Below, one piece after another: positions 27,577 to 37,005 of a DNA stretch of 64,000 nucleotides. The notes beneath the pieces were generated by a model. It was not told where the DNA came from, did no database searches, and saw nothing but the letters and a program-made list of their open reading frames with translations. How positions within the stretch are numbered: position 1 is the first letter of the stretch; each line of letters opens with the position of its first letter. The position numbers were made by a program, and so were the translations under genes. Where the stretch lies: positions 1-64,000 of the forward strand of contig JACQZW010000057.1 of assembly GCA_016213675.1 (NCBI GenBank), given 5' to 3'. Source of the stretch: Acidobacteriota bacterium. Its GTDB lineage: Bacteria; Acidobacteriota; Thermoanaerobaculia; Thermoanaerobaculales; Thermoanaerobaculaceae.

Positions 27577-28605
27577 GTGGACATCGACCGCCTCCCCGCC
27601 AGCGTCGCGACGCTCTACGCCGAACTGCTCGACCAAGCCCTCGCCCACGAGCGTGTCGCGGGAATCGACGGACAGCTCCCGGGCGGCCCGGTGGCCAAGC
27701 AGGTCCGCGGGCGCAGCTACCTCTACTGGCAGGTCCGCAAGGGCGCGCAGGTCGTGCAGCGCTACCTCGGCCCCGACTCGGAGCCGCTGCGCGAGGCGCT
27801 GCGCCGGGTCGCGGACTCGAGGCGCGACGCCGCCGAGCAGCGGGTCTCGCTCGATCGGCTGGCCGGCATGCTCACCCAGGGGGGTGCGCTCCGCGAGGAG
27901 GCGCGCGTGTTCGCGGTGCTCGCCCTGCTCGCCGACCTCGGGACGTTCCGTCGCGGCGGCGTACTGGTCGGCACGCAGGCGTTCCGCTGCTACGGCAACC
28001 TCCTTGCGGTCCGCCTGCCGTCGGCCTCGTTGCGTACCCAGGACGTCGACGTGGCCCACGCGCTCGACGTCGCCGTCGCGGCGGCCGCCGAGCCGGCCGT
28101 CGCGGTCGAGACCGCCCTCGCCACACTCGGCCTGCTGGCCGTCCCGGGCCTCGACCCACGCCATCCCTCGACGTCGTTCCACGTCCGCGGCCGGGAGCTG
28201 CGCGTCGACTTCGTCACCCCGGCGCGGCGCGGCGAAGGCGAGCAGCCGGTCGCGATCCCGGGCCTCGGCGTTTCCGCCTGGCCGCTTCCCGGGCTCGACT
28301 ACCTGATCGAGGCCCCGGTCCCCGCCGTGGTCCTCGGCAGGGGCGTCGTGCTCGTCCGGGTGCCGCGCCCGGGCCGCTTCGCGCTCCACAAGCTGTGGAC
28401 TGCCGCCAGCCGCCCCGTCCCCGAGCAGACCAAGGCCGGCAAGGACCGCGCTCAGGCGACCGCCCTGATCCGCGTCCTCGCCGCCGACCGCCCCGACGAC
28501 CTCGTCGAGGCCCACGCCGCACTCTCCCGTCGCCCTGCGTTGCGCCGCCGCGTCACCGCCGAGCTCGACCGCCTCCCCCCCGACCTCCTCGCCTGGCTCC
28601 CCTGA
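27577..28605 (+). CDS. GSU2403-family nucleotidyltransferase-fold protein
   Basis: 342 residues. I recognise the family by YLYWQVRKGAQVVQRYLGPD near the N-terminus, GGVLVGTQAFRCYGNLLAVR, the metal-binding D-x-D in LRTQDVDVAHALDV, VDFVTPARR, and the C-terminal RFALHKLWTAASRP. The fold is that of minimal nucleotidyltransferases found in toxin-antitoxin, defence and RNA-modifying contexts; the substrate is unknown. The start at 27577 follows TATAAT by six bases (leaderless). It stands alone between two copies of the structured repeat. Confidence 0.82.
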   Translation: MDIDRLPASVATLYAELLDQALAHERVAGIDGQLPGGPVAKQVRGRSYLYWQVRKGAQVVQRYLGPDSEPLREALRRVADSRRDAAEQRVSLDRLAGMLTQGGALREEARVFAVLALLADLGTFRRGGVLVGTQAFRCYGNLLAVRLPSASLRTQDVDVAHALDVAVAAAAEPAVAVETALATLGLLAVPGLDPRHPSTSFHVRGRELRVDFVTPARRGEGEQPVAIPGLGVSAWPLPGLDYLIEAPVPAVVLGRGVVLVRVPRPGRFALHKLWTAASRPVPEQTKAGKDRAQATALIRVLAADRPDDLVEAHAALSRRPALRRRVTAELDRLPPDLLAWLP

Positions 28606-28638
28606 CCGCCTCGCGTGCCCTCGGCCCCGGTCCCGGGC

Positions 28639-28952
28639 GGGCGGGGGACGGGCGCGGGGCGTAGGGCGGGTGGGGGAGAAAACCCCGCCCCTGGGGTGCG
28701 CGGCCCATTCCTGCGGAGCGAGCGGGTCACCGAGCGGCCGGATCGCCGTGGGGTGTCGACAGCGCGAGGAGCGCAGCGACGAGCGAATGGCGAGGGGCCC
28801 CACGGCGAGCCGGCCTGCTCGGTCGCGAGCGGAGCAGTCTCGGGCCGGGCGAGCGGGGGCGAGCCCGGGCCGAGGGGGCCGCGCACCCCAGGGGCACAAC
28901 AAGGGGACGGACCTTGGTCCGTGACTTCCGGCAAGTCTGGGGGCAGGCCCTC
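28639..28952 (+). repeat. Dispersed structured repeat, copy D
   Basis: P1 28690-28706 with 28876-28892 (17 perfect pairs). P2 ACCGAGC 28729-28735 with GCTCGGT 28817-28823. P4 28838-28853 with 28860-28875 around the CGGGGG loop. It is the copy closest to A in sequence yet lacks one base in the 28770 region, which shifts any frame. It lies between convergent genes; a reversed GTCAT-type unit follows at 28970-28999. Confidence 0.85.
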
Positions 28953-29065
28953 CAAGCGCGCCGGGATCCTTCACTCGCTCCGCTCGTTCAGGATGACAGT
29001 GGCAGGTCGTCGCCGTGCTCGTTCCAACGACGCGGGTTGATTCGTCCTTGGGAAAAACGAGAGAG

Positions 29066-29641
29066 TTAGACCTCGACTGGGAGGTCTTTCCGGGTCCCGA
29101 ACTCGTCCCACTCCTCCTCGAAGGTGAGGGAAGACATGTCGGTCATCCGGTCGACGAAAAGGATGCCGTCGAGGTGGTCGTACTCGTGCTGGATGACGCG
29201 GGCGTGGAAGCCGGCCGCCTCGAACGAGAGCGGCGCGCCGTCGACGTCGCGGGCGTCGACCCGGATGAGGCCGTGGCGCGGCACCAGGCCGCGCAGGCCG
29301 GGGATCGACAGGCACCCTTCCCAGCCGAGCTCGGTTGGCTCGTCGAGGAACGTCAGCTTCGGGTTGACCAGCACCCGTGGGGGGAGCTCGTCGGCGTCGT
29401 CGCCGGGCAGGTAGTAGGCGAAGGCGCGCAGCCCGACTGCAATCTGCGGCGCGGCCAGGCCGACGCCGTTGCCGTCGTGCATGGTGCGGACGAGGTCGCG
29501 CCCGAGGTCGCGGAGCATGCGCGTCCCGAAGCGGTCCGGCGCCGCCTCGACGGCGCGTTGGCGCAGGGCCGGGTGGCCCATCCGGATGATCGGGCGAAGC
29601 CGTCCGTCCATCGCCCGGGAAAGGAGCGCCACCGGGCTCAC
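29066..29641 (-). CDS. def: Peptide deformylase
   Basis: Removes the N-formyl group from nascent proteins using a bound metal. All three motifs are intact: [18 protein letters not shown] (metal Cys) and QHEYDHLDG (two metal His and the catalytic Glu). 191 residues from the GTG at 29641, which overlaps the upstream stop as GTGA; an ATG at 29611 (MDGRLRP) would give the more usual N-terminus. Part of the run trxB, iron-sulfur carrier, def. Confidence 0.95.
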   Translation of the reverse strand: MSPVALLSRAMDGRLRPIIRMGHPALRQRAVEAAPDRFGTRMLRDLGRDLVRTMHDGNGVGLAAPQIAVGLRAFAYYLPGDDADELPPRVLVNPKLTFLDEPTELGWEGCLSIPGLRGLVPRHGLIRVDARDVDGAPLSFEAAGFHARVIQHEYDHLDGILFVDRMTDMSSLTFEEEWDEFGTRKDLPVEV

Positions 29642-29967
29642 TCTCCGGCTTGGAACGAGTGCCCGCAGCCGCAGGTGCTCACGGCGTTGGGGTTCTCGAC
29701 GACAAAGCCCGAGCCGCGCAGGTCCTCGACGAAGTCGACGGTGGCGCCGGACAGGTACTGCGCCGACATCGGGTCGACGAGCACCTTGATCCCCGCCGAC
29801 TCGACCACGGTGTCGTCGGCCTGCGCGTCGTCGAAAGTGAAGCCGTACTGGAACCCCGAGCAGCCGCCGCCCTGGATGAACACGCGCAGCGTCTTGCCCT
29901 CCGCCTCGGCCATCTGCCCGGCGTAGAAGCGGACCTTGTCGGCCGCCTTGTCAGTCATGGTCAGCAT
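29638..29967 (-). CDS. Iron-sulfur cluster insertion protein, A-type carrier (ErpA/IscA-like)
   Basis: 109 residues with the three conserved Cys of A-type carriers: one in [12 protein letters not shown] and two in the C-terminal STCGCGHSF. It receives Fe-S clusters and passes them to apoproteins in the cytoplasm. GGAGGG sits five bases before the ATG at 29967. ErpA versus IscA/SufA cannot be settled from this alone. Confidence 0.9.
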   Translation of the reverse strand: MLTMTDKAADKVRFYAGQMAEAEGKTLRVFIQGGGCSGFQYGFTFDDAQADDTVVESAGIKVLVDPMSAQYLSGATVDFVEDLRGSGFVVENPNAVSTCGCGHSFQAGE

Positions 29968-30077
29968 TGAACCCTCCACGGGGACACCTTCCCCGGATTT
30001 CTCAAACCCGCTTGGTTTCGACGCGTATTCCCCCACGCGCTTCGTTCCTGCCGTGTCTGTCCCTCGACTCTCGACCC

Positions 30078-31025
30078 TCACGTCCTGGCGTCTTCCTCGG
30101 CCAGCCACCGTTCCGCCTCGATCGCCGCCATGCACCCGCTCCCGGCGGCGGTGATCGCCTGGCGGAAGACGTGGTCCTGGACGTCGCCGCAGGCGAACAC
30201 GCCCTCCACGGACGTCCGGGTGGAGTCGGGCTTGGTGACCAGGTAGCCGGTCTCGTCCGTCTCGAGGACGCCGGTGAAAAGCTCGGTGTTCGGCTTGTGG
30301 CCGATGGCCATGAACAGCCCCTGGACGGGAAGCGTCCGCCGCTCGCCGGTCCGGGTGTCCGCGAGGACCAGGCCCTCGACGCCCTTCTCGCGGTTGCCGA
30401 CGATCTCGGCCACCGTGGCGAACCACTCGAAGCGGATCTTCGGGTTGGCGAGGGCGCGCTGCTGCATGACCTTCGAGGCGCGCAGCTCGCCGCGCCGGTG
30501 GATCACCGTGACGGAGCTGGCGAAGCGGGTCAGGAACGTCGCTTCCTCCATGGCCGTGTCGCCCCCGCCGACGACCGCGATCGCCTTGTCCTTGAAGAAG
30601 AAGCCGTCGCAGGTGGCGCACGCCGAGACGCCGAAGCCCATGAGCTCCCGCTCGGCCGGCAGGCCGAGCAGGCGGGCGGTGGCGCCGGTGGCGACGATCA
30701 GCGCGTCGGCGGTGATGTCGCCGTGCTCGGCGGTGCTGACCCGGAACGGCCGCCGCGACAGGTCCACGGCCGTCGCCTGGTCGAACACCAGCTCGGTGCC
30801 GAAACGCTCCGCCTGGGTGCGGAACCTCTCCATGAGCTCGGGACCGAGGATCCCCTCCGGGAAGCCGGGGAAGTTCTCGACCTCGGTGGTGATGGTGAGC
30901 TGGCCGCCCGGCTGCATGCCGTCGATGACGATCGGCTTGAGCTCCGCCCGCGCCGCGTAGAGCGCCGCCGTGAGGCCGGCCGGGCCGGAGCCGAGGACGA
31001 GGACTCGGGTGTGACGCTCGGTCAT
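30078..31025 (-). CDS. trxB: Thioredoxin-disulfide reductase
   Basis: NADPH-dependent flavoenzyme that reduces thioredoxin. 315 residues. FAD motif [19 protein letters not shown], redox pair Cys136-Ala-Thr-Cys139, NADPH motif [12 protein letters not shown] and C-terminal [10 protein letters not shown] with [15 protein letters not shown] are all in place. The peroxiredoxin gene two positions upstream is a plausible downstream user of this reductant via thioredoxin. Confidence 0.95.
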   Translation of the reverse strand: MTERHTRVLVLGSGPAGLTAALYAARAELKPIVIDGMQPGGQLTITTEVENFPGFPEGILGPELMERFRTQAERFGTELVFDQATAVDLSRRPFRVSTAEHGDITADALIVATGATARLLGLPAERELMGFGVSACATCDGFFFKDKAIAVVGGGDTAMEEATFLTRFASSVTVIHRRGELRASKVMQQRALANPKIRFEWFATVAEIVGNREKGVEGLVLADTRTGERRTLPVQGLFMAIGHKPNTELFTGVLETDETGYLVTKPDSTRTSVEGVFACGDVQDHVFRQAITAAGSGCMAAIEAERWLAEEDART

Positions 31026-31099
31026 GGAGCAGTTCCCTCCGAAACGGAGAATGTGCCGGTCCCGGCGCCCCGGTTTCGCGCCGCCCGGCGGCGCCCATT

Positions 31100-31969
31100 C
31101 TACCCGGCGGGGGCGAGCGCCGCACGCCGGCCGCGCCGGCCGCGGAAGACCACGACCTCCCCGACCCCGGCCGCCCGGGCGGCGGCGGCGAGCTCGGCGA
31201 AGCCCCACCCCACTTCGGCCGGGGCGTGAGCGTCCGACGAGAGGACGAACGGGACGCCGGCCCCTGCCAGTTCTTGGACCAGATCGGGCGCGGGGTAGTC
31301 CTCGCCGACCGGCTTGCGCCGGCCCGCCGACGACAGCTCGACGGCGCAGCCGGCGGCGGCGACGGCGGCGACCAGCTCGGCTTGCCGTCCGGCGAACGGC
31401 CGCCCCGGGCGGAAGCCGAACTTCTTCGCCAGGTCGAGGTGCGAGAGCACGTCGAACAACCCCGACCGGGCCGCCGCCATGACCTGCCCTGCGTAGGCGT
31501 CCCAGATCCGTTCGACCTCCACCGCCCCCCGCCGGTAGCGCTCGACCGACGACGGCGCGTCGACCCACCAGCCGTCGAGCCAGTGGACGGAGCCGAGCAC
31601 GACGTCGAAGGGATAGGCGTCGAGCAGGCGGGCCAGCGTCTCCTCGTGGCCGGCCACGTAGTCCGCCTCGAGGCCGAGCAGGACCTCGATGCGGTCGGCG
31701 TAGCGGGCCTTGAGCGCGAGCACGGCGTCGACGTAGCGCGGCAGCTCGTCCGCCGCCATCGCCAGGGTCGGGTCGTCGCGATCGGGCGGCAGCCAGTAGA
31801 GCGGCACGTGGTCGGTGACGGCGATGGCCGCCAGCCCCTGCGCGATGGCGGCCTCGACGTACGCCTTGTCGGCGCCGCCGGCGTGGCCGCAGCGGGACGT
31901 GTGGGTGTGGGTGTCGCAGGGAAAAGACAGGGGAGAGGCGGGAGGGAAGAGGGGAGAGCGGGAGGTCAT
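31100..31969 (-). CDS. PHP-domain phosphatase, histidinol-phosphatase family (HisK-like)
   Basis: 289 residues with the PHP metal motifs [34 protein letters not shown] and SSDAHAP. Members dephosphorylate histidinol phosphate or related small phosphates. No other his genes are near, so the substrate remains open. Its ATG overlaps the peroxiredoxin stop (ATGA). Confidence 0.85.
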   Translation of the reverse strand: MTSRSPLFPPASPLSFPCDTHTHTSRCGHAGGADKAYVEAAIAQGLAAIAVTDHVPLYWLPPDRDDPTLAMAADELPRYVDAVLALKARYADRIEVLLGLEADYVAGHEETLARLLDAYPFDVVLGSVHWLDGWWVDAPSSVERYRRGAVEVERIWDAYAGQVMAAARSGLFDVLSHLDLAKKFGFRPGRPFAGRQAELVAAVAAAGCAVELSSAGRRKPVGEDYPAPDLVQELAGAGVPFVLSSDAHAPAEVGWGFAELAAAARAAGVGEVVVFRGRRGRRAALAPAG

Positions 31970-32508
31970 GCGGGGTCCGCGGGCTGCCAGTCGGCGCGGC
32001 AGCGGGCCTCGGGGTTGCCGCGGGTGTGGCGAAACGCCTGGAGCAGGCGGAGCGCCTCCACGGTGGACCGCCCCACGGGCCGGGCGTTGGCGCTGGCGTG
32101 GACCACGGTCCCGTCGGGGTCGACGAGGAACGTCGCCCGCAGCGCCACGCCCTCGCGCTCGTCGAGCACCCCGTAGTCGCGGCACGTGCTCTTGGTGATG
32201 TCGGCGAGGAGCGGCATCGCGCACCCGCCGCCCAGCCCGCCGACCTCGGTGCCCGCCGCGGCCCACGCCCGCAACGCGTGCCGGGAGTCGACGCTGATGG
32301 CGAGGAGCGCGCAGTCGAGCTCGGCGAGGCGCGGCGCGAGCGCCGCGAACGCCGCCACCTCCGAGCCGCACAGGCCGGTGAAGGCGTGGGGGAAGAACAC
32401 CAGCAGCACCCAGCGGCCGGACAGCTCCGCCAGGGTGAAGACGCGCACCTCGTCGGCGAGGACGCCCTCCAACTCGATGTCCGGTGCAGGCTTGCCGACC
32501 AGGCTCAT
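31966..32508 (-). CDS. Peroxiredoxin, AhpC/Prx1-type, 2-Cys
   Basis: 180 residues. The peroxidatic Cys47 sits in [13 protein letters not shown], a divergent form of the usual FTFVCPTE, and a resolving Cys lies near residue 172 in [10 protein letters not shown], where typical 2-Cys enzymes have VCPANW. It reduces peroxides with electrons from thioredoxin; trxB in the same gene run supports this. GGGAGG precedes the ATG. Confidence 0.88.
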   Translation of the reverse strand: MSLVGKPAPDIELEGVLADEVRVFTLAELSGRWVLLVFFPHAFTGLCGSEVAAFAALAPRLAELDCALLAISVDSRHALRAWAAAGTEVGGLGGGCAMPLLADITKSTCRDYGVLDEREGVALRATFLVDPDGTVVHASANARPVGRSTVEALRLLQAFRHTRGNPEARCRADWQPADPA

Positions 32509-32675
32509 GGTCACGACCTCCCTCGCCAAGAGGATACCGCGATGAAACGGGAAGCCGACAGCCAACGGGTCACAGTCGACAGTCGACAGCCTCCGCCATC
32601 CCCTACCCAGGGAAGCAGCGCCGGCAGCTACCCAGCCAAACTGACTGCAAGCCGTCGTCTGTCAACTGTTAACTG
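32509..32675. other. Intergenic region with simple TGTCAACTG-type repeats
   Basis: Contains a promoter-like TATCCT upstream of the peroxiredoxin gene and short inverted or direct words (CAGTCGACAGTCGACAG; CAACTGTTAACTGTCAACTG near 32660). Similar words recur at 59694-59720. No gene is seen. Confidence 0.4.
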
Positions 32676-33404
32676 TCAACTGTCGTCCGTCAGCTCGTCG
32701 AGGATCGCCTCGGTCGCGGCGACCGGGTCCGGCGCCGCCGTGATCGGCCGGCCGATCACGAGGTACGTCGCCCCGGCATCGACGGCCGCCCGCGGGGTGG
32801 CGACGCGACGCTGGTCGCCGGCCGCCTGGCCGGCCGGGCGGATCCCCGGCGTGAGCAGGATGAACTCGGCGCCGAGCGCGGCGCGCAGCGCGGTGATCTC
32901 CTGCGGCGAGCAGACCACGCCGTCGCAGCCGCAGCCGCGCGCCAGGCCCGCCCACGACGCGACCCGCGCCGCGGCGCCGCCCGGGATGCCGAGCTCGTCG
33001 AGCGCCCCATCGTCGAGGCTGGTGAGCACGGTGACGGCGAGGACGCGAGGGCGTTCCTGCCCCGGCGGCGTGCCCGCCGCAGCACCGGCTACCGCAGCGC
33101 GGAGCATCGCCGCGCCGCCGCCGGCATGGGTCGTGAGCAGCGCGACCCCGAGCCGGGCGCAGTTCCTCGCCGCCTTCTCGACGGTGTTCGGGATGTCGTG
33201 CAGCTTGAGGTCGAGGAACACCGGGACGCCGAGGCCGCGCACCTCGCCGACGAGGGAGGGGCCGCAGGCCGCGAACGCCTCGAGCCCGAGCTTGAACATG
33301 CCGACCCGGCCGGCGAGCGACCCCGCCAGGGCGAGGATCTCGTCCCGCTCCGAGGTGTCGAGCGCCACGACCAGGCGGGAGACAGCGCCGGCGCGGCTCA
33401 GCAC
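32676..33404 (-). CDS. pyrF: Orotidine 5'-phosphate decarboxylase
   Basis: Last step of UMP synthesis. 242 residues, N-terminal VVALDTSERDEIL, and the catalytic FLDLKLHDIPNTV with the Asp-Lys-Asp set, plus LLTPGIRP and the phosphate-binding YLVIGRPIT at the C-terminus. The GTG start overlaps the end of pyrD by seven bases. Last gene of pyrK-pyrD-pyrF. Confidence 0.95.
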   Translation of the reverse strand: MLSRAGAVSRLVVALDTSERDEILALAGSLAGRVGMFKLGLEAFAACGPSLVGEVRGLGVPVFLDLKLHDIPNTVEKAARNCARLGVALLTTHAGGGAAMLRAAVAGAAAGTPPGQERPRVLAVTVLTSLDDGALDELGIPGGAAARVASWAGLARGCGCDGVVCSPQEITALRAALGAEFILLTPGIRPAGQAAGDQRRVATPRAAVDAGATYLVIGRPITAAPDPVAATEAILDELTDDS

Positions 33405-34315
33405 GTCAGGCCCCCGATCAGCTCGGTGACGTCGGCGACGCCGTGGGCGGCGCAGAACGCCTCCAGCTCGCCGGCGATGCGCAGCGCCGCCGTCGGGTCG
33501 CGGACGATCGCCGTGCCGACCTGCACGGCGCTCGCCCCGGCGAGGAGGAACTCGGCGACGTCGCGCCCGCTCTCGATCCCGCCGATGCCGACGAGCGGCA
33601 CCGCGGGCAACGCCCGGTGGACCTCGTCGACCATGCGCAGGGCGATCGGCTTGATGGCCGGCCCGGACAGCCCGCCGCAGCGGGTCGCCAGCACCGGCCG
33701 CCGCGCCACGGCGTCGATGGCCATGGCGCGCAGCGTGTTGATCAGTGAGAGGGCGTCGGCGCCGCCGTCCACCGCGGCGCGCGCCGTGTCAACCAGGTAC
33801 GGCGCGTTGGGCGACAGCTTGACCCATAACCGGCGGGAGGTCGAGGCGCGGCAGCGGGCCACCAGGCTCATGAGGGTGCCGGCGTCGTGGCCGAACTCCA
33901 TCCCGCCAGCGGTGACGTTGGGGCAGGAGACGTTGAGCTCGTAGGCAGCGATCCCCTCGTCCCGCTCGCAGCGGGTGATGACCTCGAGGTAGGCGTCCTG
34001 CGTCTCGCCGAACACGTTGACCACGACGAGCACGTTGCGGCGGCGCAGCTCGGGCAGGGCGTCGCGGCAGAACGCCTCCACGCCGATGTTCTGCAGGCCG
34101 ATCGCGTTGATCATCCCGGCCGCGGTCTCGACGATGCGCGGGGTCGGGTTGCCCCGGCGTGGCTTCGGCGACAGTCCCTTGGTGACGACCCCGCCGAGGC
34201 GTTCGGGCGGGCAGAACTCGACGAGGTCGAGGCCGTAGCCGAAGGTGCCCGAGGCCGCCATCACCGGGTTCTGCAGGGCGAGGTCGCCCACGTGGGTCCG
34301 CAGGCTGACGTTCAC
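33398..34315 (-). CDS. pyrD: Dihydroorotate dehydrogenase, catalytic subunit (class 1B)
   Basis: 305 residues. FMN enzyme oxidising dihydroorotate to orotate; class 1B uses PyrK to pass electrons to NAD. Catalytic Cys is in ELNVSCPNV, and the phosphate/FMN loops VGIGGIESGRD and GASAVQVGTAIV are present. The GTG at 34315 overlaps the pyrK stop (GTGA). Confidence 0.95.
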   Translation of the reverse strand: MNVSLRTHVGDLALQNPVMAASGTFGYGLDLVEFCPPERLGGVVTKGLSPKPRRGNPTPRIVETAAGMINAIGLQNIGVEAFCRDALPELRRRNVLVVVNVFGETQDAYLEVITRCERDEGIAAYELNVSCPNVTAGGMEFGHDAGTLMSLVARCRASTSRRLWVKLSPNAPYLVDTARAAVDGGADALSLINTLRAMAIDAVARRPVLATRCGGLSGPAIKPIALRMVDEVHRALPAVPLVGIGGIESGRDVAEFLLAGASAVQVGTAIVRDPTAALRIAGELEAFCAAHGVADVTELIGGLTC

Positions 34316-35127
34316 GCCCGCCACCGCGCGGCCAGGCGCGAGGCCGCGAAAACCGGCCCCTCCTTGCAGGTGGGCACGAAGCGCCCGTCCTCGAGCTCGA
34401 CCACGCAGCCCAGGCAGACGCCGACGCCGCACGCCATCGGTTCCTCGAGCGACAGCTCGACCTCGAGCCCGCGCGTCGCGCCGAGGCGGGCGAGCGCTGC
34501 CAGCATCGGCGTCGGCCCGCACGCCAGCGCGCGCAGGTAGCGCCGGCCCGCGGCCAGGCGGCGCTCGACGGCGGCGGTGACGAACCCCGCCTCGCCGCGG
34601 CTGCCGTCGTCGGTGGCGAGGACCAGCTCGCCGCCGACGACCTCGACGGCCGAGCGGCAGCGCCCCACCTCGAGCAGCTCGGCCGACGAGGCGGCACCCA
34701 GGTAGAGGTCGAACGCCACGTTGCGGGCGGCGAGCTGCTCCGCGGCGAACAGCACCGGCGGCAGGCCGATCCCGCCCGCCACCAGCGCCAGGCGGTCGCC
34801 GGAGCCGTCGGCGAGGGTGAAGCCGTTGCCGAGCGGCGCCAGCAGTCGCAACGCCGCCCCGAGCGGAAGGTGGTGCAGGAGCCCGGTGCCGCGGCCGACC
34901 TCCTTGATCAGCATCTCGACGATGGCGCCGTTCTCGTGCGGCCGCACCCCGGCCAGCGAGAAGGCCCGGCGGAGCAGCGGGTCGAGGCCGTCACCGCAGG
35001 TAAGCATCCCGAACTGGCCGGGCGCCGCGGAGACCGGCTCGCCGGTGACCAGCTCGAGGCGAAAGCAGGTGGGGGAGAGCTCGGACCGCGCGATGACCCG
35101 CACGGGAAGGTCGTGGCGCGCTATCAT
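34312..35127 (-). CDS. pyrK: Dihydroorotate dehydrogenase electron-transfer subunit
   Basis: 271 residues: FAD-binding half (RRAFSLAG), NAD-binding half (VAGGIGLPPVLFAA) and a C-terminal [2Fe-2S] site with Cys residues in MACGVGVCLGCVV and PTCKEGPVF. It pairs with the class 1B PyrD. No Shine-Dalgarno sequence; a CATAAT lies eight bases upstream on the minus strand and overlaps the start codon of the divergent gene. Confidence 0.94.
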   Translation of the reverse strand: MIARHDLPVRVIARSELSPTCFRLELVTGEPVSAAPGQFGMLTCGDGLDPLLRRAFSLAGVRPHENGAIVEMLIKEVGRGTGLLHHLPLGAALRLLAPLGNGFTLADGSGDRLALVAGGIGLPPVLFAAEQLAARNVAFDLYLGAASSAELLEVGRCRSAVEVVGGELVLATDDGSRGEAGFVTAAVERRLAAGRRYLRALACGPTPMLAALARLGATRGLEVELSLEEPMACGVGVCLGCVVELEDGRFVPTCKEGPVFAASRLAARWRA

Positions 35128-35164
35128 GCGCCGGCATTATGCGACACCTGAGGCGGCTTGGCCA
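35122..35164. promoter_or_regulatory. Overlapping divergent promoters of pyrK and the phosphatase-like gene
   Basis: The two start codons are only 11 bp apart. Minus strand: TGGCCA (35159-35164), 17-bp spacer, CATAAT (35136-35141), then pyrK. Plus strand: TATCAT (35122-35127) before the ATG at 35139, with no clear -35. Each -10 overlaps the other gene's start codon. Confidence 0.45.
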
Positions 35165-36779
35165 CTGCCTGGCCGCCGGCGCCCTCGCCGGCGCGGCCCT
35201 GCTTCCGCTGCAGCTCGTGCTCTGGCCCTCGGCCCGGCTGGACGCCGGCCAGCTCGGGCTGGCCGTGCTGGCGTGGACGAGCTGGGCCGTGGTGTGGCTG
35301 GGCGGGACGGCGTTCCTCCTCGTCGAGGCCTCCTCGCTTCCCCTCCCGGACATCGCGATCCGCCGCGGGCTCGATCCGCTCCTCTGGCGCTGGCTCGTCA
35401 CCTCGACCGGCGTGCTGGTCGCCGGCATCACCTGGTGGAATCACTCCCGGCTCCACGACTTCCTCACCCCGGGCCAGCGCGACGCCCTGGCCGCCGCCGG
35501 CATCGGCGCCGGCCTCGTCGTCATCGTCCAGTTCGCCGTCCTTTTGGCGCGCGGCAGCGCCGTGACCCGGCTGCCGTGGCCGCTGCTCTTCCCGGCCCTG
35601 CTCCTGAGCGCCGCGTGGGGCTCGTTCCTCGCCGCGCCGCCGTCGCCGCTTCCCGGTCCGGCCCCGGTCGCGCCCCGGTTCCAGGCCGGTCAGCGCGTCC
35701 TCTTGGTGTCGTGGGAGGGGGCCGACCTGCCGTGGCTGCTCCCCGCCATCGAGCGGGGCGACATGCCGTTCCTGCGGGAGCGCCGCGACGCCGGGGCCTG
35801 GGGTCAGCTCCGCTCGCTGCGTCCCTACTCTCGCGCCGCCAGCCTCGCCACCCTCGCCACCGGGTGCTCGCCCGCCACCCACGGCGTCGTCGCCCGCCGC
35901 GGTTACCGCCTGCCCTTCCTCGGCGACACCGAGGTCGCACTGCTCCTGCGCGGTCCGTGGTCGAGCCCGCACCAGCTCCCGTGGCGCGCCTGGGAGCGGA
36001 TCCCGGCGCCACCCAGCCAGCGGGCTCCGCTGTGGGAGATCCTGAGCGACTCGGGGCGCCAGGTCGGCGTCGTCGGGTGGCCGGGCCGGGCCCGCGCCGC
36101 ATGGCAGATCGCCGCCCCGCTGGCGGCCGAGACGATGCCCTACGAGACCCTCGACGGCGAGCTCCGCGCGGCCCTGGACCCGGCAATCACCCGCAACCCG
36201 GGCCTGGCCGATCCGACCCGCTTCGCCTTCGCGATCGCCGCCGAGATCGGGGCCGGCGCCGCGCTCTCGCACGCTCGGCACCCGGTCGACGCGCTGGTGA
36301 TCGCGACCGACCTGCCGGCACGGTTGCGGCCGTTGTGGACCGGCGACGAGCCGACGGCGAGCCAGGCCGAGGTGCTCCGCCAGGTCGTCCGCCTGCTCGA
36401 CGACCAGCTCCAGGCGCTGTGGGCGCTGATGGGCGGCGAGGACACGATGCTCGTCGTGGTGTCGCCGTTCGGCATGGCGCCACCGAGCTCGTGGCGCCGC
36501 CTGCAGGGGGTGTTCGGGGCACGGTCGCGCTGGCGGGTCTCTCCCGAGGACTCGCCGAACGGCTTCGTGCTGTTCTCCGGGCCCGGGGTGCGACCCGGGA
36601 CGCGCCTGCGCGGGGCGCGCCTGGCCGACGTCACCCCCACCGTCCTCTACCTCGCCAACCTGCCGGTCGCCCGCGACATGTCCGGCCGCGTGCTGCTCGA
36701 CGCCGTGACCGAGGAGCGGGCCGCGGTCACGCCGTTGCGGCTCGTTCCCAGCTACCCGGCCGGCGAGCCGCGGCGCTGA
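35139..36779 (+). CDS. Membrane protein with alkaline-phosphatase-like (type I phosphodiesterase) domain
   Basis: 546 residues. Four to five N-terminal membrane helices (to about residue 165) precede a periplasmic domain that starts VLLVSWEGADLPWLLPAIERGDMP, continues with SLATLATGCSPATHGVVARRG (nucleophile region), LWEILSDSGRQVGVVGWPG and ends with DVTPTVLYLANLPVARDMSGRVL. This is the type I phosphodiesterase/nucleotide pyrophosphatase superfamily, but the first Asp is Glu and the D-H metal pair after the nucleophile is hard to find, so activity is uncertain. Confidence 0.75.
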   Translation: MRHLRRLGHCLAAGALAGAALLPLQLVLWPSARLDAGQLGLAVLAWTSWAVVWLGGTAFLLVEASSLPLPDIAIRRGLDPLLWRWLVTSTGVLVAGITWWNHSRLHDFLTPGQRDALAAAGIGAGLVVIVQFAVLLARGSAVTRLPWPLLFPALLLSAAWGSFLAAPPSPLPGPAPVAPRFQAGQRVLLVSWEGADLPWLLPAIERGDMPFLRERRDAGAWGQLRSLRPYSRAASLATLATGCSPATHGVVARRGYRLPFLGDTEVALLLRGPWSSPHQLPWRAWERIPAPPSQRAPLWEILSDSGRQVGVVGWPGRARAAWQIAAPLAAETMPYETLDGELRAALDPAITRNPGLADPTRFAFAIAAEIGAGAALSHARHPVDALVIATDLPARLRPLWTGDEPTASQAEVLRQVVRLLDDQLQALWALMGGEDTMLVVVSPFGMAPPSSWRRLQGVFGARSRWRVSPEDSPNGFVLFSGPGVRPGTRLRGARLADVTPTVLYLANLPVARDMSGRVLLDAVTEERAAVTPLRLVPSYPAGEPRR

Positions 36780-37005
36780 CCGCCGCCGTGGTCACGTGCG
36801 CTACCATGTGAGGCTTATGTGGAACCGCATCGCGGCGATCGCACGCCGCAACCAGCCGGCGGTCGGCTGCGTACTCGAAACGTGCACAGCGCGACGGTTC
36901 GCCCGGGCGACCCGCAGGGGTCGGTCCGTGCTCCGTCCTTGATCCGGCCTGGCGGGCCGGCGCCGATGCCGCGGCCCGCGTGAACCTCACCACGGGAGGT
37001 GTTGC

